Below are positions 17,920 to 26,468 of a stretch of DNA of 64,000 bases, piece by piece. The DNA comes from Candidatus Gastranaerophilales bacterium. GTDB taxonomy: Bacteria > Cyanobacteriota > Vampirovibrionia > Gastranaerophilales > Gastranaerophilaceae. The DNA is taken from positions 62,001 to 126,000 of the forward strand of contig CALURK010000006.1 of NCBI GenBank assembly GCA_944323165.1, given 5' to 3'. The position numbers and the translations under genes were made by a program. Each line of letters starts with the position of its first letter. Positions within the stretch are counted from its first letter, which is position 1. The notes beneath the pieces are model-generated. The model ran no database searches. It saw only the letters and a program-made list of their open reading frames with translations, and was not told the DNA's origin.

Positions 17920-18021
17920 CACATTAAACCTGTCACTTTCACTTTGAGGCAAAGTTGTAGTATTTAGTCCGACTTGTAGGCACACCAATATTTGCCGACC
18001 AAATATCTACGTGCGTAGCAC

Positions 18022-19554
18022 TTATATTTGCTTTACTTTGATTTTACTAAATTCAATATTTTTGATACAAAACCCTTCACCGCTTGCATAAGTGTACAAT
18101 TGAATTTCAAGAGTTTTAAAGGTTGCAGAAGGCAGTTTATAAATAGAGTTCAACTCTTTTAAAGGGAAATAGGTGCTATCCCAATGCCCGATATCATAAT
18201 ACAGGGCGTTTTTCATTGTCTTAATCTTTATTTGCTTGACCTTCGGAGCTTTGAATGTATCATAGTTCTTGATATACCTTATCCAAAAATCACTGGAATA
18301 TGTCATATCAATTGTAACTCTTGGCGGAAAGTACAGAATTTTTAGAGTGTTATCAACTCCGAGATTTAACGGAGTGCATTTATAGAAACTGCGTATAAAT
18401 TCTCCGTCAAATAAATCTGTTTCATATTCTTTATAAATTTTCCCATTTTCACCGCCGGAATACAAAGAACTGTTTAAAATATTGAAGCAGGTTGTATAAG
18501 GACATTTTCGCTTAACCCATTCTCTATGAATATAGTCAAATATCATTATTGTTTTAACATCTGGCTCTGAAGTCGGAATCAAAAACCAAATTTCATTCCG
18601 GTCGGATAGTACGATAGACAATGCACGTATTTCATCTACACGTGAAGATTCTATAAAGCAAAGTTCTTCTTGTATATCAAGTGCAATATTATCTCCAAGA
18701 GTTTTATCACCGTTAATTACTTGATTAAAAGAGAAAACGCCTTTTTTAGTATCATCATAGAAATACAGTTCAGTACCGTGAAAAACGAGAGCATTATAGC
18801 TTGCACACCCACCAGGGCTTTCATCAGTTTGTTCATAAGGATATTCTCCAGAAAGTAGAATTGAACTATCTTTGAAAAATATTGCAAGGCTTCCTAAATA
18901 CGGAGTGATTGCAGTAATATTTTTTACGTATTCAATATAGCCGGAAGAAGTTTTGACCTGTGCATCAGATGTTGAAAAATCATAAACATTTTCTTGTACT
19001 GAATACCAGAGAACATTTCCGTTAAAAATCCATAACCTATTATCATAATTGATAAGTCCTAAACCTTTTACCTGGCGGTCGTCCATATCAAGAAGATTCA
19101 TCATCTTGATTTTTTGCGTTGCATTCATTTCTATGCTTAGGAGTTCTTCACCATTTGAGAAAATAAATAAATCAGACCAGCCCTGTGCAATATCAAGACC
19201 ACAGCATTTTCCTGTTACAGTCAGCTCTTCTTTTAATAAGGTTATGGATTTTGTTGTTATATCAAAAGAATAAATCTTACCTTCAGTTGAATTTTCGGTA
19301 TAAACAAAACAGTAGGTCGTATTATTTTGAATGCTTTCAAATAAATTGATAATTTTTTCATCAGCAGGAATGCTTGAACAGACAGCAGTATTCCCTTTTG
19401 TAGTCCTAATCCCGACACCGCTATTGATTCCGGTATTAAAGAGTTCAACATTCTGCAAGTCAGATGCGGAAATCAATTCATTTGCAAATGTTGCATTTAT
19501 TCTTCTGATACCGCCGAATCTATTACATTTTAGAGAAGAAATTTTTGTTGCCAT
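18022..19554 (-). CDS. Tail tube/nozzle-like protein
   Basis: A 510-residue beta-rich protein. Repeated segments such as GLINYDNRLWIFNGNVLWYS, GTELYFYDDTKKGVFSF and RNEIWFLIPTSEP suggest propeller-like repeats of the kind found in tail nozzle (T7 gp12 / P22 gp10-like) proteins. It lies directly after the adaptor gene with a 4-base gap, as in many short-tailed phages. It probably forms the lower part of the short tail. The fold assignment is by pattern. Confidence 0.65.
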   Translation of the reverse strand: MATKISSLKCNRFGGIRRINATFANELISASDLQNVELFNTGINSGVGIRTTKGNTAVCSSIPADEKIINLFESIQNNTTYCFVYTENSTEGKIYSFDITTKSITLLKEELTVTGKCCGLDIAQGWSDLFIFSNGEELLSIEMNATQKIKMMNLLDMDDRQVKGLGLINYDNRLWIFNGNVLWYSVQENVYDFSTSDAQVKTSSGYIEYVKNITAITPYLGSLAIFFKDSSILLSGEYPYEQTDESPGGCASYNALVFHGTELYFYDDTKKGVFSFNQVINGDKTLGDNIALDIQEELCFIESSRVDEIRALSIVLSDRNEIWFLIPTSEPDVKTIMIFDYIHREWVKRKCPYTTCFNILNSSLYSGGENGKIYKEYETDLFDGEFIRSFYKCTPLNLGVDNTLKILYFPPRVTIDMTYSSDFWIRYIKNYDTFKAPKVKQIKIKTMKNALYYDIGHWDSTYFPLKELNSIYKLPSATFKTLEIQLYTYASGEGFCIKNIEFSKIKVKQI

Positions 19555-19558
19555 AAAT

Positions 19559-20227
19559 CTACCAGTAAACCCTGCGTTCTTTTTCTAAACCGGAAGTATA
19601 GTTGAGCAAGATTTTATAAGCTTTATCATATTGTTCTTTGTAGCCCGAATAGTTTTCATCAGTTTCAGATGCAATCGCGTAAAGCATTGACTTTGTAATA
19701 AGTACATTTTTAAAAATATTCTCATACTTTTCCGGTATATTAATTGCATCTTCTTCCTTCTGAAGAGAATATATTGCAGTTCCGAAATCATCTTCGCCAA
19801 TTGCAAGTGTGAGATATTCAATTGTTACTGTATAAACATTATCCGGAGTAGGGTACAAATAAATATTTTCATTGGAAATATAAAATCCGGTTGGTTTACC
19901 GGATTTTACTTCAAATGTTTCATAATCATCAAGATATTCTAAATAATCTGTTCCGATTCTTATTGAATAAACTTGTGTACCGGAAACAGTTTTTTTAAGG
20001 ATATTACCATTCGGTGTTTCATATTCGTTTACCCCTTCCCTTGTAGCTATAGTCAAGGTTTTAATTCTAAAAGGGAAAGGGTACGAACACCAAATCTCGG
20101 AGAGAGCTTTGTTAATAGAAGATTTTAAAGCACTCTCCATCTCGTCAACGCTTTCGGCATCACCGTCATACATAGACCATGCTTGCCCTGCGACTTCGTT
20201 ATAAATATCAAGAAAGGTTAATGTCAT
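19559..20227 (-). CDS. Head-tail adaptor (tail tubular A-like)
   Basis: A 222-residue protein. It has an N-terminal helix pair (FLDIYNEVAGQAW, ESALKSSINKALSEIWCSYPF), a central beta domain with ISNENIYLYPTPDNVYTVTIEYL, and a C-terminal helical part. This is the usual arrangement of gp4/gp11-type adaptors under the portal of short-tailed phages. It overlaps the preceding small gene by 4 bases. Confidence 0.7.
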   Translation of the reverse strand: MTLTFLDIYNEVAGQAWSMYDGDAESVDEMESALKSSINKALSEIWCSYPFPFRIKTLTIATREGVNEYETPNGNILKKTVSGTQVYSIRIGTDYLEYLDDYETFEVKSGKPTGFYISNENIYLYPTPDNVYTVTIEYLTLAIGEDDFGTAIYSLQKEEDAINIPEKYENIFKNVLITKSMLYAIASETDENYSGYKEQYDKAYKILLNYTSGLEKERRVYW

Positions 20228-20475
20228 TTTGTACCTTTAGTTTTAGCCTTGCTTTTGTTCGTTTTAGCTTTATTGTTCGTATCTTCAGCAGGCGGTTTTT
20301 CCTCTTCTTTAACAACCAATTCTTGTACAGACTTGGTTTCTTTCGGTTTCTTCTCTTCCGGAACTTTGCCTTTAAGAACTTGATAATTTCCTCTATCTTC
20401 TTTTACAATCCGTATTGCTTCCTCGTCCGGCAGGGAGTAAATATGCCCTGTTGGAATAAATTTAATTTCAATCAT
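20224..20475 (-). CDS. Small head-region protein with a charged tail
   Basis: An 83-residue protein. Residues 1-40 form a compact beta-like unit (MIEIKFIPTGHIYSLPDEEAIRI); residues 41-83 are a disordered Lys/Glu-rich tail. It lies between the capsid-associated gene and the adaptor, a usual place for small connector or completion proteins. No family is recognised. Confidence 0.6.
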   Translation of the reverse strand: MIEIKFIPTGHIYSLPDEEAIRIVKEDRGNYQVLKGKVPEEKKPKETKSVQELVVKEEEKPPAEDTNNKAKTNKSKAKTKGTK

Positions 20476-20532
20476 CTCTTCTCCTTTACTTTAAATATGG
20501 AGTGGAAATATCCGACCCATATACATTTACCC

Positions 20533-20919
20533 CTATCCCAATCCGACTTTTTTACCGATAGCATAAATTGTTCCGGTAAAATCTGTTCCAAAATCTATGT
20601 TGATATCACCATTATTATCAACAAACCTTGCAGGGTCTTGAATCTGGAATACTGTCGTTGCAGATTTTGTGACAGATAGGGTTAAATCGCCTAACATTGT
20701 ATTAGGATATTTTTCACCTTTCTTAAAAGTGATTGTTGAATCCGCTGATGATGCTGTATTGGATAACACAATAAAGAGAGTATTATTCAAACAAGCCATC
20801 GCATTTTTAAGAACAATACCGTTTGCAACTGTAACCGATTTAGGGGTAATGGTTCTTAATCCAATGGAATCAGTATTTTCCATTATCGGGGTTTGTATAG
20901 TTATTTCATCTCTTGCCAT
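20533..20919 (-). CDS. Capsid-associated protein, possible decoration protein
   Basis: A 128-residue beta-rich protein located directly downstream of the major capsid gene. It has evenly spaced Thr/Val strands and ends in FTGTIYAIGKKVGLG. The size and position fit a capsid decoration or stabilising protein. The function is inferred from position. Confidence 0.6.
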   Translation of the reverse strand: MARDEITIQTPIMENTDSIGLRTITPKSVTVANGIVLKNAMACLNNTLFIVLSNTASSADSTITFKKGEKYPNTMLGDLTLSVTKSATTVFQIQDPARFVDNNGDINIDFGTDFTGTIYAIGKKVGLG

Positions 20920-20949
20920 TTGTTCAAATCCTTTCTATATATTGATTTA

Positions 20950-21864
20950 CTAAGCCGCTCTGCTTGAAAGTGCTAACGGTGCTTGAATTTTTACAGTTCC
21001 TAAGAAATCCGCCCTTGGAGCACCGACACCATAAAGCCCATAGCCCTTGTATCTGGTGTTGAAATTCTTTTCCGGCATATAGTTTTTCATATTCAGATTT
21101 TTAGAAATACCGCCTGCAAGAGTTTTACCTTTAATACCAAATAAAGGATAGTAAGTTATAGAGCTGTCACTCTCAACTACAGATGCAATATTATTGGAAA
21201 CAACGATATCCCAGCCGGATAATTTTCCAATAAAACCTTTAGCCATCTTTTTATGACCGGATTCTACATATTTAAAATCATCAAGTTTGCCAAGGTAGAA
21301 TTGGTATTCCGGCGGAACAATTGCCACCATTTGACCGTCAATCCAGTTTGTGTGACCTTTTCTGTCGCCACGCTGAAATTCTGCCTGCATATATGCAAGA
21401 ATTTCTTTTGCATAATCAGCATCAAGTTTAATTGCAGCATTACTTTCACCGGATAAATAATGTCCGGCTCTGGTATAAAGTTGACCGTATGCGGTATCAA
21501 CTGCCGCAGCAAATTGTTTGATTGCATCAGAAGAATATTCTTTTGCAAGTTCAACTTTTTGCTTCAAATCCGGTGCATTTTCTATCTGCTGTTTTTTTAC
21601 TTCATCTACTTCAAAGTGAAAAGCTTTACCTTTATCAAACTTGACTTTTGCAGTAGTAGTTGTAGTTAATTCGGCATCATTCAAATCACCGCCTGTATAA
21701 TCAAATAAATTAACCATAGCAGGCATAACAACATCAACTTCCGCTCCGGTTTTTACACCGTCTTTTAGCTCGGTATGAGCTAGTTGACCTATTACCATCT
21801 CATCATAGATGTACTTGTTATAAGCTTTGGTAAAGGTCGTAATCATCAATTGTTCATCAGACAT
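20950..21864 (-). CDS. Major capsid protein
   Basis: A 304-residue protein, preceded by the scaffold gene and followed by small head genes. Features of an HK97-fold coat are an N-arm, the long spine helix region (APDLKQKVELAKEYSSDAIKQFAAAVDTAYGQL) and the later P-domain strands (GKLSGWDIVVSNNIA, the usual position of I-x-S-N). It forms the icosahedral shell. Confidence 0.8.
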   Translation of the reverse strand: MSDEQLMITTFTKAYNKYIYDEMVIGQLAHTELKDGVKTGAEVDVVMPAMVNLFDYTGGDLNDAELTTTTTAKVKFDKGKAFHFEVDEVKKQQIENAPDLKQKVELAKEYSSDAIKQFAAAVDTAYGQLYTRAGHYLSGESNAAIKLDADYAKEILAYMQAEFQRGDRKGHTNWIDGQMVAIVPPEYQFYLGKLDDFKYVESGHKKMAKGFIGKLSGWDIVVSNNIASVVESDSSITYYPLFGIKGKTLAGGISKNLNMKNYMPEKNFNTRYKGYGLYGVGAPRADFLGTVKIQAPLALSSRAA

Positions 21865-21911
21865 ATATTACTCTCCTTCTTTGTTTTTCTTGTATTAACC
21901 AGATTTTATGC

Positions 21912-22877
21912 TCATACTAAAGCTTCTATAGCAGATTCCAGCTCGGCATCTGTATAATCTTCCAGCCGTTTATTTAAAACCGTTTTGGAATTGTTTTTCG
22001 GACTAAGCGTTTTCAAAAGCGTTTTGTCTTTCTCGTTTTCAGAGTTTGCTTTTTGTTCCTCAATAAACTGTTTGCGAAAGACCTGTTTAAGATTTTCCAA
22101 ATGCTGAATAAGTTTTTCAGTAGCAAAGGCATCACCCTTAACAGATAATGCTTCTTTGAAAAAGTCTACAAATTCCGGTATATCAAACCATTCCGGATAG
22201 GTTTTTACTGCATTAGAAACAAATTCCTGTGCTTCTTTTTTATACTGCTCGTAGCGTTGAGCATTTTGACGCTGTTGAAGTTCATTTTTATATCGCTCTG
22301 ATAGAATCGAAGCTCTTTTGATAACATCAATACTAAACTCTTCTTCAATCTGCGATAATAGTTCGGGGTTTGGTACTTTGCGATATAGGGCTAACAGTCC
22401 TCTTACTCTGTCCGGCTCTGATACAGTATGCAAAAATCTTTCGTATTCATTAGCCTGTGCGTTAGCTATTTCCATAACTAACTGCATATCTTCTTGATTC
22501 TGATAGCCGTTTTGTTCTGCAAAAGCTTGTTGTCTAGCTTCAAGCTGTTTTGCATAATCTGCCTGCTTTTGTAGGGCTTCCTTCTCCTTTTCCCAATTTG
22601 CTTTTTCGTTTGCTAATGGTTCAAGTTCATTATATGATTTCAGCAAATCTTCAAGCTTGACAGTTCCATCTGTGTTTAAAAATTGTTCCGGACATTTTAC
22701 ACTATCTGAATTTTCATCAGTGTTTTCTTTTTCTGTGGTGTTTGTATCTTCAACCTCTTCCTCAATATTTGAAGAATTTTCACCGCTAGTTTCATCTTCG
22801 GACAAAATGTTATCAATTTGGGTTTCCAAAGATTCAGCACCTTCTTGGGCTGAAAAATTTGCATCTTCATCTTGCAT
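21912..22877 (-). CDS. Capsid scaffold protein
   Basis: A 321-residue, strongly acidic and helical protein. The N-terminus is very rich in Glu/Asp/Asn/Ser (residues 1-60), the middle is coiled coil (about 90-240) and the C-terminus is basic (LKTLSPKNNSKTVLNKRLEDY). This is the classic profile of a scaffold between portal and capsid genes. It would assemble the procapsid and then leave or be degraded. No protease motif is seen. Confidence 0.75.
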   Translation of the reverse strand: MQDEDANFSAQEGAESLETQIDNILSEDETSGENSSNIEEEVEDTNTTEKENTDENSDSVKCPEQFLNTDGTVKLEDLLKSYNELEPLANEKANWEKEKEALQKQADYAKQLEARQQAFAEQNGYQNQEDMQLVMEIANAQANEYERFLHTVSEPDRVRGLLALYRKVPNPELLSQIEEEFSIDVIKRASILSERYKNELQQRQNAQRYEQYKKEAQEFVSNAVKTYPEWFDIPEFVDFFKEALSVKGDAFATEKLIQHLENLKQVFRKQFIEEQKANSENEKDKTLLKTLSPKNNSKTVLNKRLEDYTDAELESAIEALV

Positions 22878-22915
22878 ACTTAGCTCCTTTTACGTTCATT
22901 CAAAAAATCTGTTTT

Positions 22916-23080
22916 TCACTTGTCAGTATCAGCAATTAGTTTTAGCATTCCTTGAAGAATCAGAGGGCTAATATCTGAATTTGCTAATTTGACAATATTT
23001 TCAAGTTGGAACGACTTAATCATTGAATACTCTTCAGATGTGATTAAGTCGTATTTTTTTGCAATAATATCTCTATTCAT
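22916..23080 (-). CDS. Small phage protein overlapping the portal stop
   Basis: A 54-residue protein (MNRDIIAKKYDLITSEE and onward). The ATG at 23080 overlaps the portal stop by 8 bases, suggesting translational coupling; a longer in-frame start inside the portal gene is less likely. It is helical, with no recognised family. Confidence 0.55.
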   Translation of the reverse strand: MNRDIIAKKYDLITSEEYSMIKSFQLENIVKLANSDISPLILQGMLKLIADTDK

Positions 23081-24983
23081 AAATTTGCATTTTACTTTCA
23101 GGGGTATTTCTTGGAATTTCAGCACTATCCGGTATATCCGGTTTAGTATTAGCTTTTTGAGCTTGAATATTATTAATCAATTCCTGTACAGCAGGATTTT
23201 GTAATAAAATTTGTTGTACTTCCGGTGGAATTTCTTGACCGGATTGTAAAAATCTTTCCGGATTTTCCACTCCCTTCTGCTCCATATACCAGACAAAAAT
23301 CGACTGTACATTTAATGGAATATGATTTGCGAAACGCTCTACAGCAAGTATTACCATATCTGCAAAACTAAATCTTTCACTCATAGAATTTCTGTCAGAA
23401 TAAGTATAGCGGTATTCACCCTGCCTAACTTCATCAGTAATGACAACATTTTCGGGGTTATTATCTTTGTTTAGAAATACATGTTCCGTGCCAAATTTAA
23501 AATTTGCACAAAGTTTTGCAATATTTTTTACCGTAGGAATAATGAAATATTGATTTATAATATCTAAAACCATTGAAAGACGTGTAGTCTGCCCCTGTGA
23601 TTTTACATTTATTTCAGTTGCTGTTTTATCACCTTTTTCTTCAGCACCTACCATATTCGGGAAAATTCCGCAGACTTCACTCATTAAGTCTGATAGGAAA
23701 GTAATATCATTAATAAAGATATTACTTTGAAATTTCATAGGCTGAATACTGCTAGAAGTGTACAGCTGTGGGTCATACGTTATAATTTTCCCGGGGTAAA
23801 GTTCAACGTCATCATCATCAAAGAAATCTTTAGGACAAAGTAAAGGCGGATTTTCGGTTAAAGACTGCATATCTACAGTTTTATTGAGTAAGTTTTCCTG
23901 TATATGTGCTAAATCTAAAACTGAATATAGGGGGCTGATACCACGTTTAGTTTCCGGATCTTGTAAGAAAGTTCCAAAGGTAAACGGATTAATAACAAAG
24001 CTATTTTTTTCAAACCGGACAAGATATTTTCCGCCGACAACTACAGCGTGCCAATTCCTTAAAACTGTACCGTCCGGCATTGTGAAATTTCCCCAATGTT
24101 CCAGAACTTCGATAGTAGAGCCGTTTTTATCCTTATTAACAAGAGCTTCTTTTGATTGGTCGATTAAATCCGATATATCCGGCTCTCGGCTTATCATATT
24201 CCGTAACTCATTTGCTATATCAGAAGTTATTTCATAACACTCATTATTTATAATATCCTCTGGTGTACGCCAAGTTCTATAGATTTTCGGGCAATTATCA
24301 AAATCGTCTGATTGTGAAACATCAAATACAAAATCGGCAGGATTGACCGGAATGACATAAGGATTATCATAAATAACTCGTTCATCAATATAAAAATTCC
24401 TTCCTTTAGCCTTTGCTTCCAAAATTTTCGGCAATTTCTTTAAATCCTGCTGAAATAAAATTTCAAAGAAATTAATAGGTCTGCGGTATTCTTCTTTTCT
24501 TGTTTTCCAGGTTGTAAATGTTATTAGTTCTCCATATAACAAAGCATTGTCAATAACAATGTCGCAAATATGTGAATAATCCATTTTTTCAAGAATATCC
24601 ACTAGCATAGCTTTTTGTTTATTAGAATTATTATCGGCTTCCAGTGATTCGCCGGAGACATCAAACATTGAATTTATGCCGGAATAAGTGTTTTTCCAGA
24701 TGAAGGCTTTGAATGTCTGATAGAACATAAAAAGCTTGCACATCTTAACTTTTGCTTTCCACTTTTTATTTTTATCAGTTTCTTTAGAGAAAGCCTTCTT
24801 AAAGAAAATTTCTGATATTAATTCACTGGCAAATGTAAGGACATTACTTCTTGCGTCATTATAGGATTTAAAATCGTTGACTACACGTTTTGCAAGCTGG
24901 AGTTTTTCTTCCGGAGAAAGCTTTTTAGTCTTGTTATATTTTTCAACAATGTATTCCATAAAGTACCTATATATTGTTTTCAT
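23073..24983 (-). CDS. Portal protein
   Basis: A 636-residue protein, the second gene of the late structural operon after terS and before scaffold and capsid. It has long mixed alpha/beta regions, the segment PENVVITDEVRQGEYRYTYSDRNSMSERF, and a C-terminal helical stretch with a Gln-rich end (QEIPPEVQQILLQNPAVQELINNIQAQ), similar in style to podovirus portals of the P22/T7 size class. Two starts are plausible: ATG 24983 (AAGG five bases upstream) and ATG 24959 (AGG six bases upstream), the latter avoiding overlap with terS. Confidence 0.8.
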   Translation of the reverse strand: MKTIYRYFMEYIVEKYNKTKKLSPEEKLQLAKRVVNDFKSYNDARSNVLTFASELISEIFFKKAFSKETDKNKKWKAKVKMCKLFMFYQTFKAFIWKNTYSGINSMFDVSGESLEADNNSNKQKAMLVDILEKMDYSHICDIVIDNALLYGELITFTTWKTRKEEYRRPINFFEILFQQDLKKLPKILEAKAKGRNFYIDERVIYDNPYVIPVNPADFVFDVSQSDDFDNCPKIYRTWRTPEDIINNECYEITSDIANELRNMISREPDISDLIDQSKEALVNKDKNGSTIEVLEHWGNFTMPDGTVLRNWHAVVVGGKYLVRFEKNSFVINPFTFGTFLQDPETKRGISPLYSVLDLAHIQENLLNKTVDMQSLTENPPLLCPKDFFDDDDVELYPGKIITYDPQLYTSSSIQPMKFQSNIFINDITFLSDLMSEVCGIFPNMVGAEEKGDKTATEINVKSQGQTTRLSMVLDIINQYFIIPTVKNIAKLCANFKFGTEHVFLNKDNNPENVVITDEVRQGEYRYTYSDRNSMSERFSFADMVILAVERFANHIPLNVQSIFVWYMEQKGVENPERFLQSGQEIPPEVQQILLQNPAVQELINNIQAQKANTKPDIPDSAEIPRNTPESKMQIYE

Positions 24984-25470
24984 TAAAGCCTTCTATAACA
25001 AGGACTTCCGGCTGTTCCAATTTTACATTTCCATCTTCGTCCATACCGAGGGCTACTCGTAAACCTTTTTGAGCTTTAGAAATTCCGGACATAATCAAAT
25101 CCATATTATATGCAGAAGCTCGGGGTTTGGCTTTTCCTTGTGTTAATTCATCTTTGTACTGCTCTAACAAAGTCTGAATCACATCTAAAGATTCATTAAA
25201 TAATTGAATATGTCTTTCATTAGCCTGTATTTTATCCTCTTCGACACGCTGGTATAATTTGTTTCGGGTGCGTTCTTCTATCTCTCTTTTCTTCTTGTTT
25301 ATACCTTCTCGGCACATTCTTTCGGATATAGAAGAACGTTTGATATCCAAGTCTGGTATTTGCTCCATAACAAAATCAAGCGTTTCACCTCGCAAATACA
25401 TAGCTCTGATTTTAGCCCAGTCCTTTGCCGTAGGTTTTCGTTTAGGACTATCCTTCTTATTTTTTGACAT
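24967..25470 (-). CDS. terS: Terminase small subunit
   Basis: A 167-residue protein. The basic N-terminus (KNKKDSPKRKPT) is followed by a helix-turn-helix (WAKIRAMYLRGETLDFVMEQIPDLDIKRSSISERMCREGI, 18-57), a long charged helical oligomerisation region and an acidic tail. This is the usual TerS plan of DNA recognition plus ring formation. It lies at the head of the structural operon next to the portal. It would recognise pac/cos DNA and hand it to TerL, which is encoded about 15.5 kb away. Confidence 0.75.
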   Translation of the reverse strand: MSKNKKDSPKRKPTAKDWAKIRAMYLRGETLDFVMEQIPDLDIKRSSISERMCREGINKKKREIEERTRNKLYQRVEEDKIQANERHIQLFNESLDVIQTLLEQYKDELTQGKAKPRASAYNMDLIMSGISKAQKGLRVALGMDEDGNVKLEQPEVLVIEGFNENNI

Positions 25471-25493
25471 AATAAAAATCCTTTAAAAAGAAA

Positions 25494-25528
25494 AACGGCA
25501 GCGGACAGGAGGGGTATGCACTGCCGTT
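25494..25528 (-). terminator. Terminator ahead of the structural operon
   Basis: Read leftward: AACGGCAG, a 19-base loop, CTGCCGTT, then a U-rich run (TTTTTCTTTTT). It lies between the 165-residue gene and terS, so leftward transcripts should stop here unless antiterminated. The stem resembles the terminator at 26415-26447. Confidence 0.65.
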
Positions 25529-25570
25529 ATAATCAACACATTCACCACTTAGGTAAGGAGGTATAAAAAA

Positions 25571-26068
25571 TTATTGTGAAATTTTTACCGACAATATCAA
25601 TTCTTTATTTCCGTAAAAATCGCATCTTGTTTGCCGAATCTCAATAATTTCCCCTTTGGAGTTATGAATCTCCTTGTTATTTCCATAGCAAAGCCCAAAG
25701 GGTGATGTTTTAAACTTTTTCATATCTTCATTTGTATAGCGGACTTCTTTTATCAGTCTTGGCATAAGTTTTTCTAACTTAGAACCGCTAACAACTTCTG
25801 AGAAAACTTCACCATCATCAATTCTTGTTTCAATCAGCTTAGCCAATCCTTTTTGACATATCGGGCAAGTAGCAAGATAAAACTTTCTTCTGGTAAAATT
25901 TTTGTTATCATATAAAAACCACGTTTCATGCGGTTTGAATTTTATATTACAGTGGGTAAACATATACAATAATCCCTGTAGGTTACGATACGTCAACTTC
26001 TTTTCGTCAGTCCCCTGTGTGTTTCCACCTTTACATAAATGTAAAACTACTTCAAATGTCCGTATCAA
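25571..26068 (-). CDS. Orphan protein preceding the late operon, candidate late regulator
   Basis: A 165-residue protein beginning with a TTG codon; a later ATG (MFTHCNIKF, residue 36) has AGGGAT nine bases upstream and may be the true start. It has a CPICQKG knuckle (about residues 69-75) with a further isolated Cys near the end, so metal binding is possible but a full Cys4 set is not present. It is basic overall. It is the first leftward gene after the control region and is followed directly by a terminator and then terS, the place where a late activator or antiterminator would sit. I recognise no family; the regulatory role is inference. Confidence 0.55.
   Translation of the reverse strand: MIRTFEVVLHLCKGGNTQGTDEKKLTYRNLQGLLYMFTHCNIKFKPHETWFLYDNKNFTRRKFYLATCPICQKGLAKLIETRIDDGEVFSEVVSGSKLEKLMPRLIKEVRYTNEDMKKFKTSPFGLCYGNNKEIHNSKGEIIEIRQTRCDFYGNKELILSVKISQ
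26030..26045. promoter_or_regulatory. Palindrome TTTACAT-AA-ATGTAAA
   Basis: Perfect 7-base arms around AA, at the 5' end of the candidate late-regulator gene. The half-site TGTAAA recurs in the larger dyad about 90 bases upstream, so a common binding protein is possible. Confidence 0.4.
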
Positions 26069-26102
26069 CTACCCTAATATTATTTACGATTTTATGAAAA
26101 AA

Positions 26103-26158
26103 GTGTGACTATTTTGACACAATGTAAAAATAGTTTTACATCTTGTCATTTTAGTCAC
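26103..26158. promoter_or_regulatory. Long nested dyad upstream of the late region
   Basis: The outer arms are GTGACTA / TAGTCAC, the inner arms TGACA / TGTCA and the central arms ATGTAAAA / TTTTACAT around ATAG. Together they give about 25-base arms with five mismatches. It lies in non-coding DNA just before the leftward candidate regulator gene. It could be an operator for a dimeric repressor or a hairpin in the leader RNA. Confidence 0.5.
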
Positions 26159-26222
26159 AAAACACTTGGGAAATATTTTATAATTAGTGTGTAAGTTGAT
26201 TTTCTTTATTTTTAGGCTCATT

Positions 26223-26249
26223 AGTCCTCTCTGTACGAGAGGGCTTTTT
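26223..26249 (+). terminator. Rightward hairpin terminator in the control region
   Basis: CCTCTC, loop TGTAC, GAGAGG, then GC and five T. It reads rightward and so would block transcription entering from the late region. Confidence 0.5.
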
Positions 26250-26308
26250 AATGCCCCTCAAATCTCCGGAGATATCTGGGTATGTATTTTCTTATTTAGG
26301 AAAGTTTA

Positions 26309-26337
26309 TGCAGGAGGGGGTAGCCCCCCCCCCTGCA
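26309..26337. repeat. GC-rich hairpin with a run of ten C
   Basis: TGCAGG and CCTGCA arms enclose GGGGG-TAG-C10. It stands out in very AT-rich non-coding DNA. It is either a stable RNA hairpin or a slippery tract; the exact length of the C-run could also be a sequencing artefact. Confidence 0.5.
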
Positions 26338-26414
26338 AGATTTCTATAAGTAATATGCGTTCTTTGGTGGAACTCTATAGCAATGCAGAAGCCCTCTATT
26401 GGCGTATATAGAGC

Positions 26415-26447
26415 AAAAAACGGCAACTACGTATAGTAATTGCCGTT
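26415..26447 (-). terminator. Leftward terminator in the control region
   Basis: Read leftward: AACGGCAA, 13-base loop, TTGCCGTT, followed by TTTT. The stem sequence is nearly the same as in the terminator before terS. Confidence 0.65.
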
Positions 26448-26468
26448 AGTTAGTAGTATAATCTTGGA

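Noticed and set aside
26187-26411. Rightward 74-codon open frame in the control region
   Set aside because: No ATG with a ribosome-binding site at its start, and it runs through a terminator hairpin and the C10 tract. It looks like a chance open frame.
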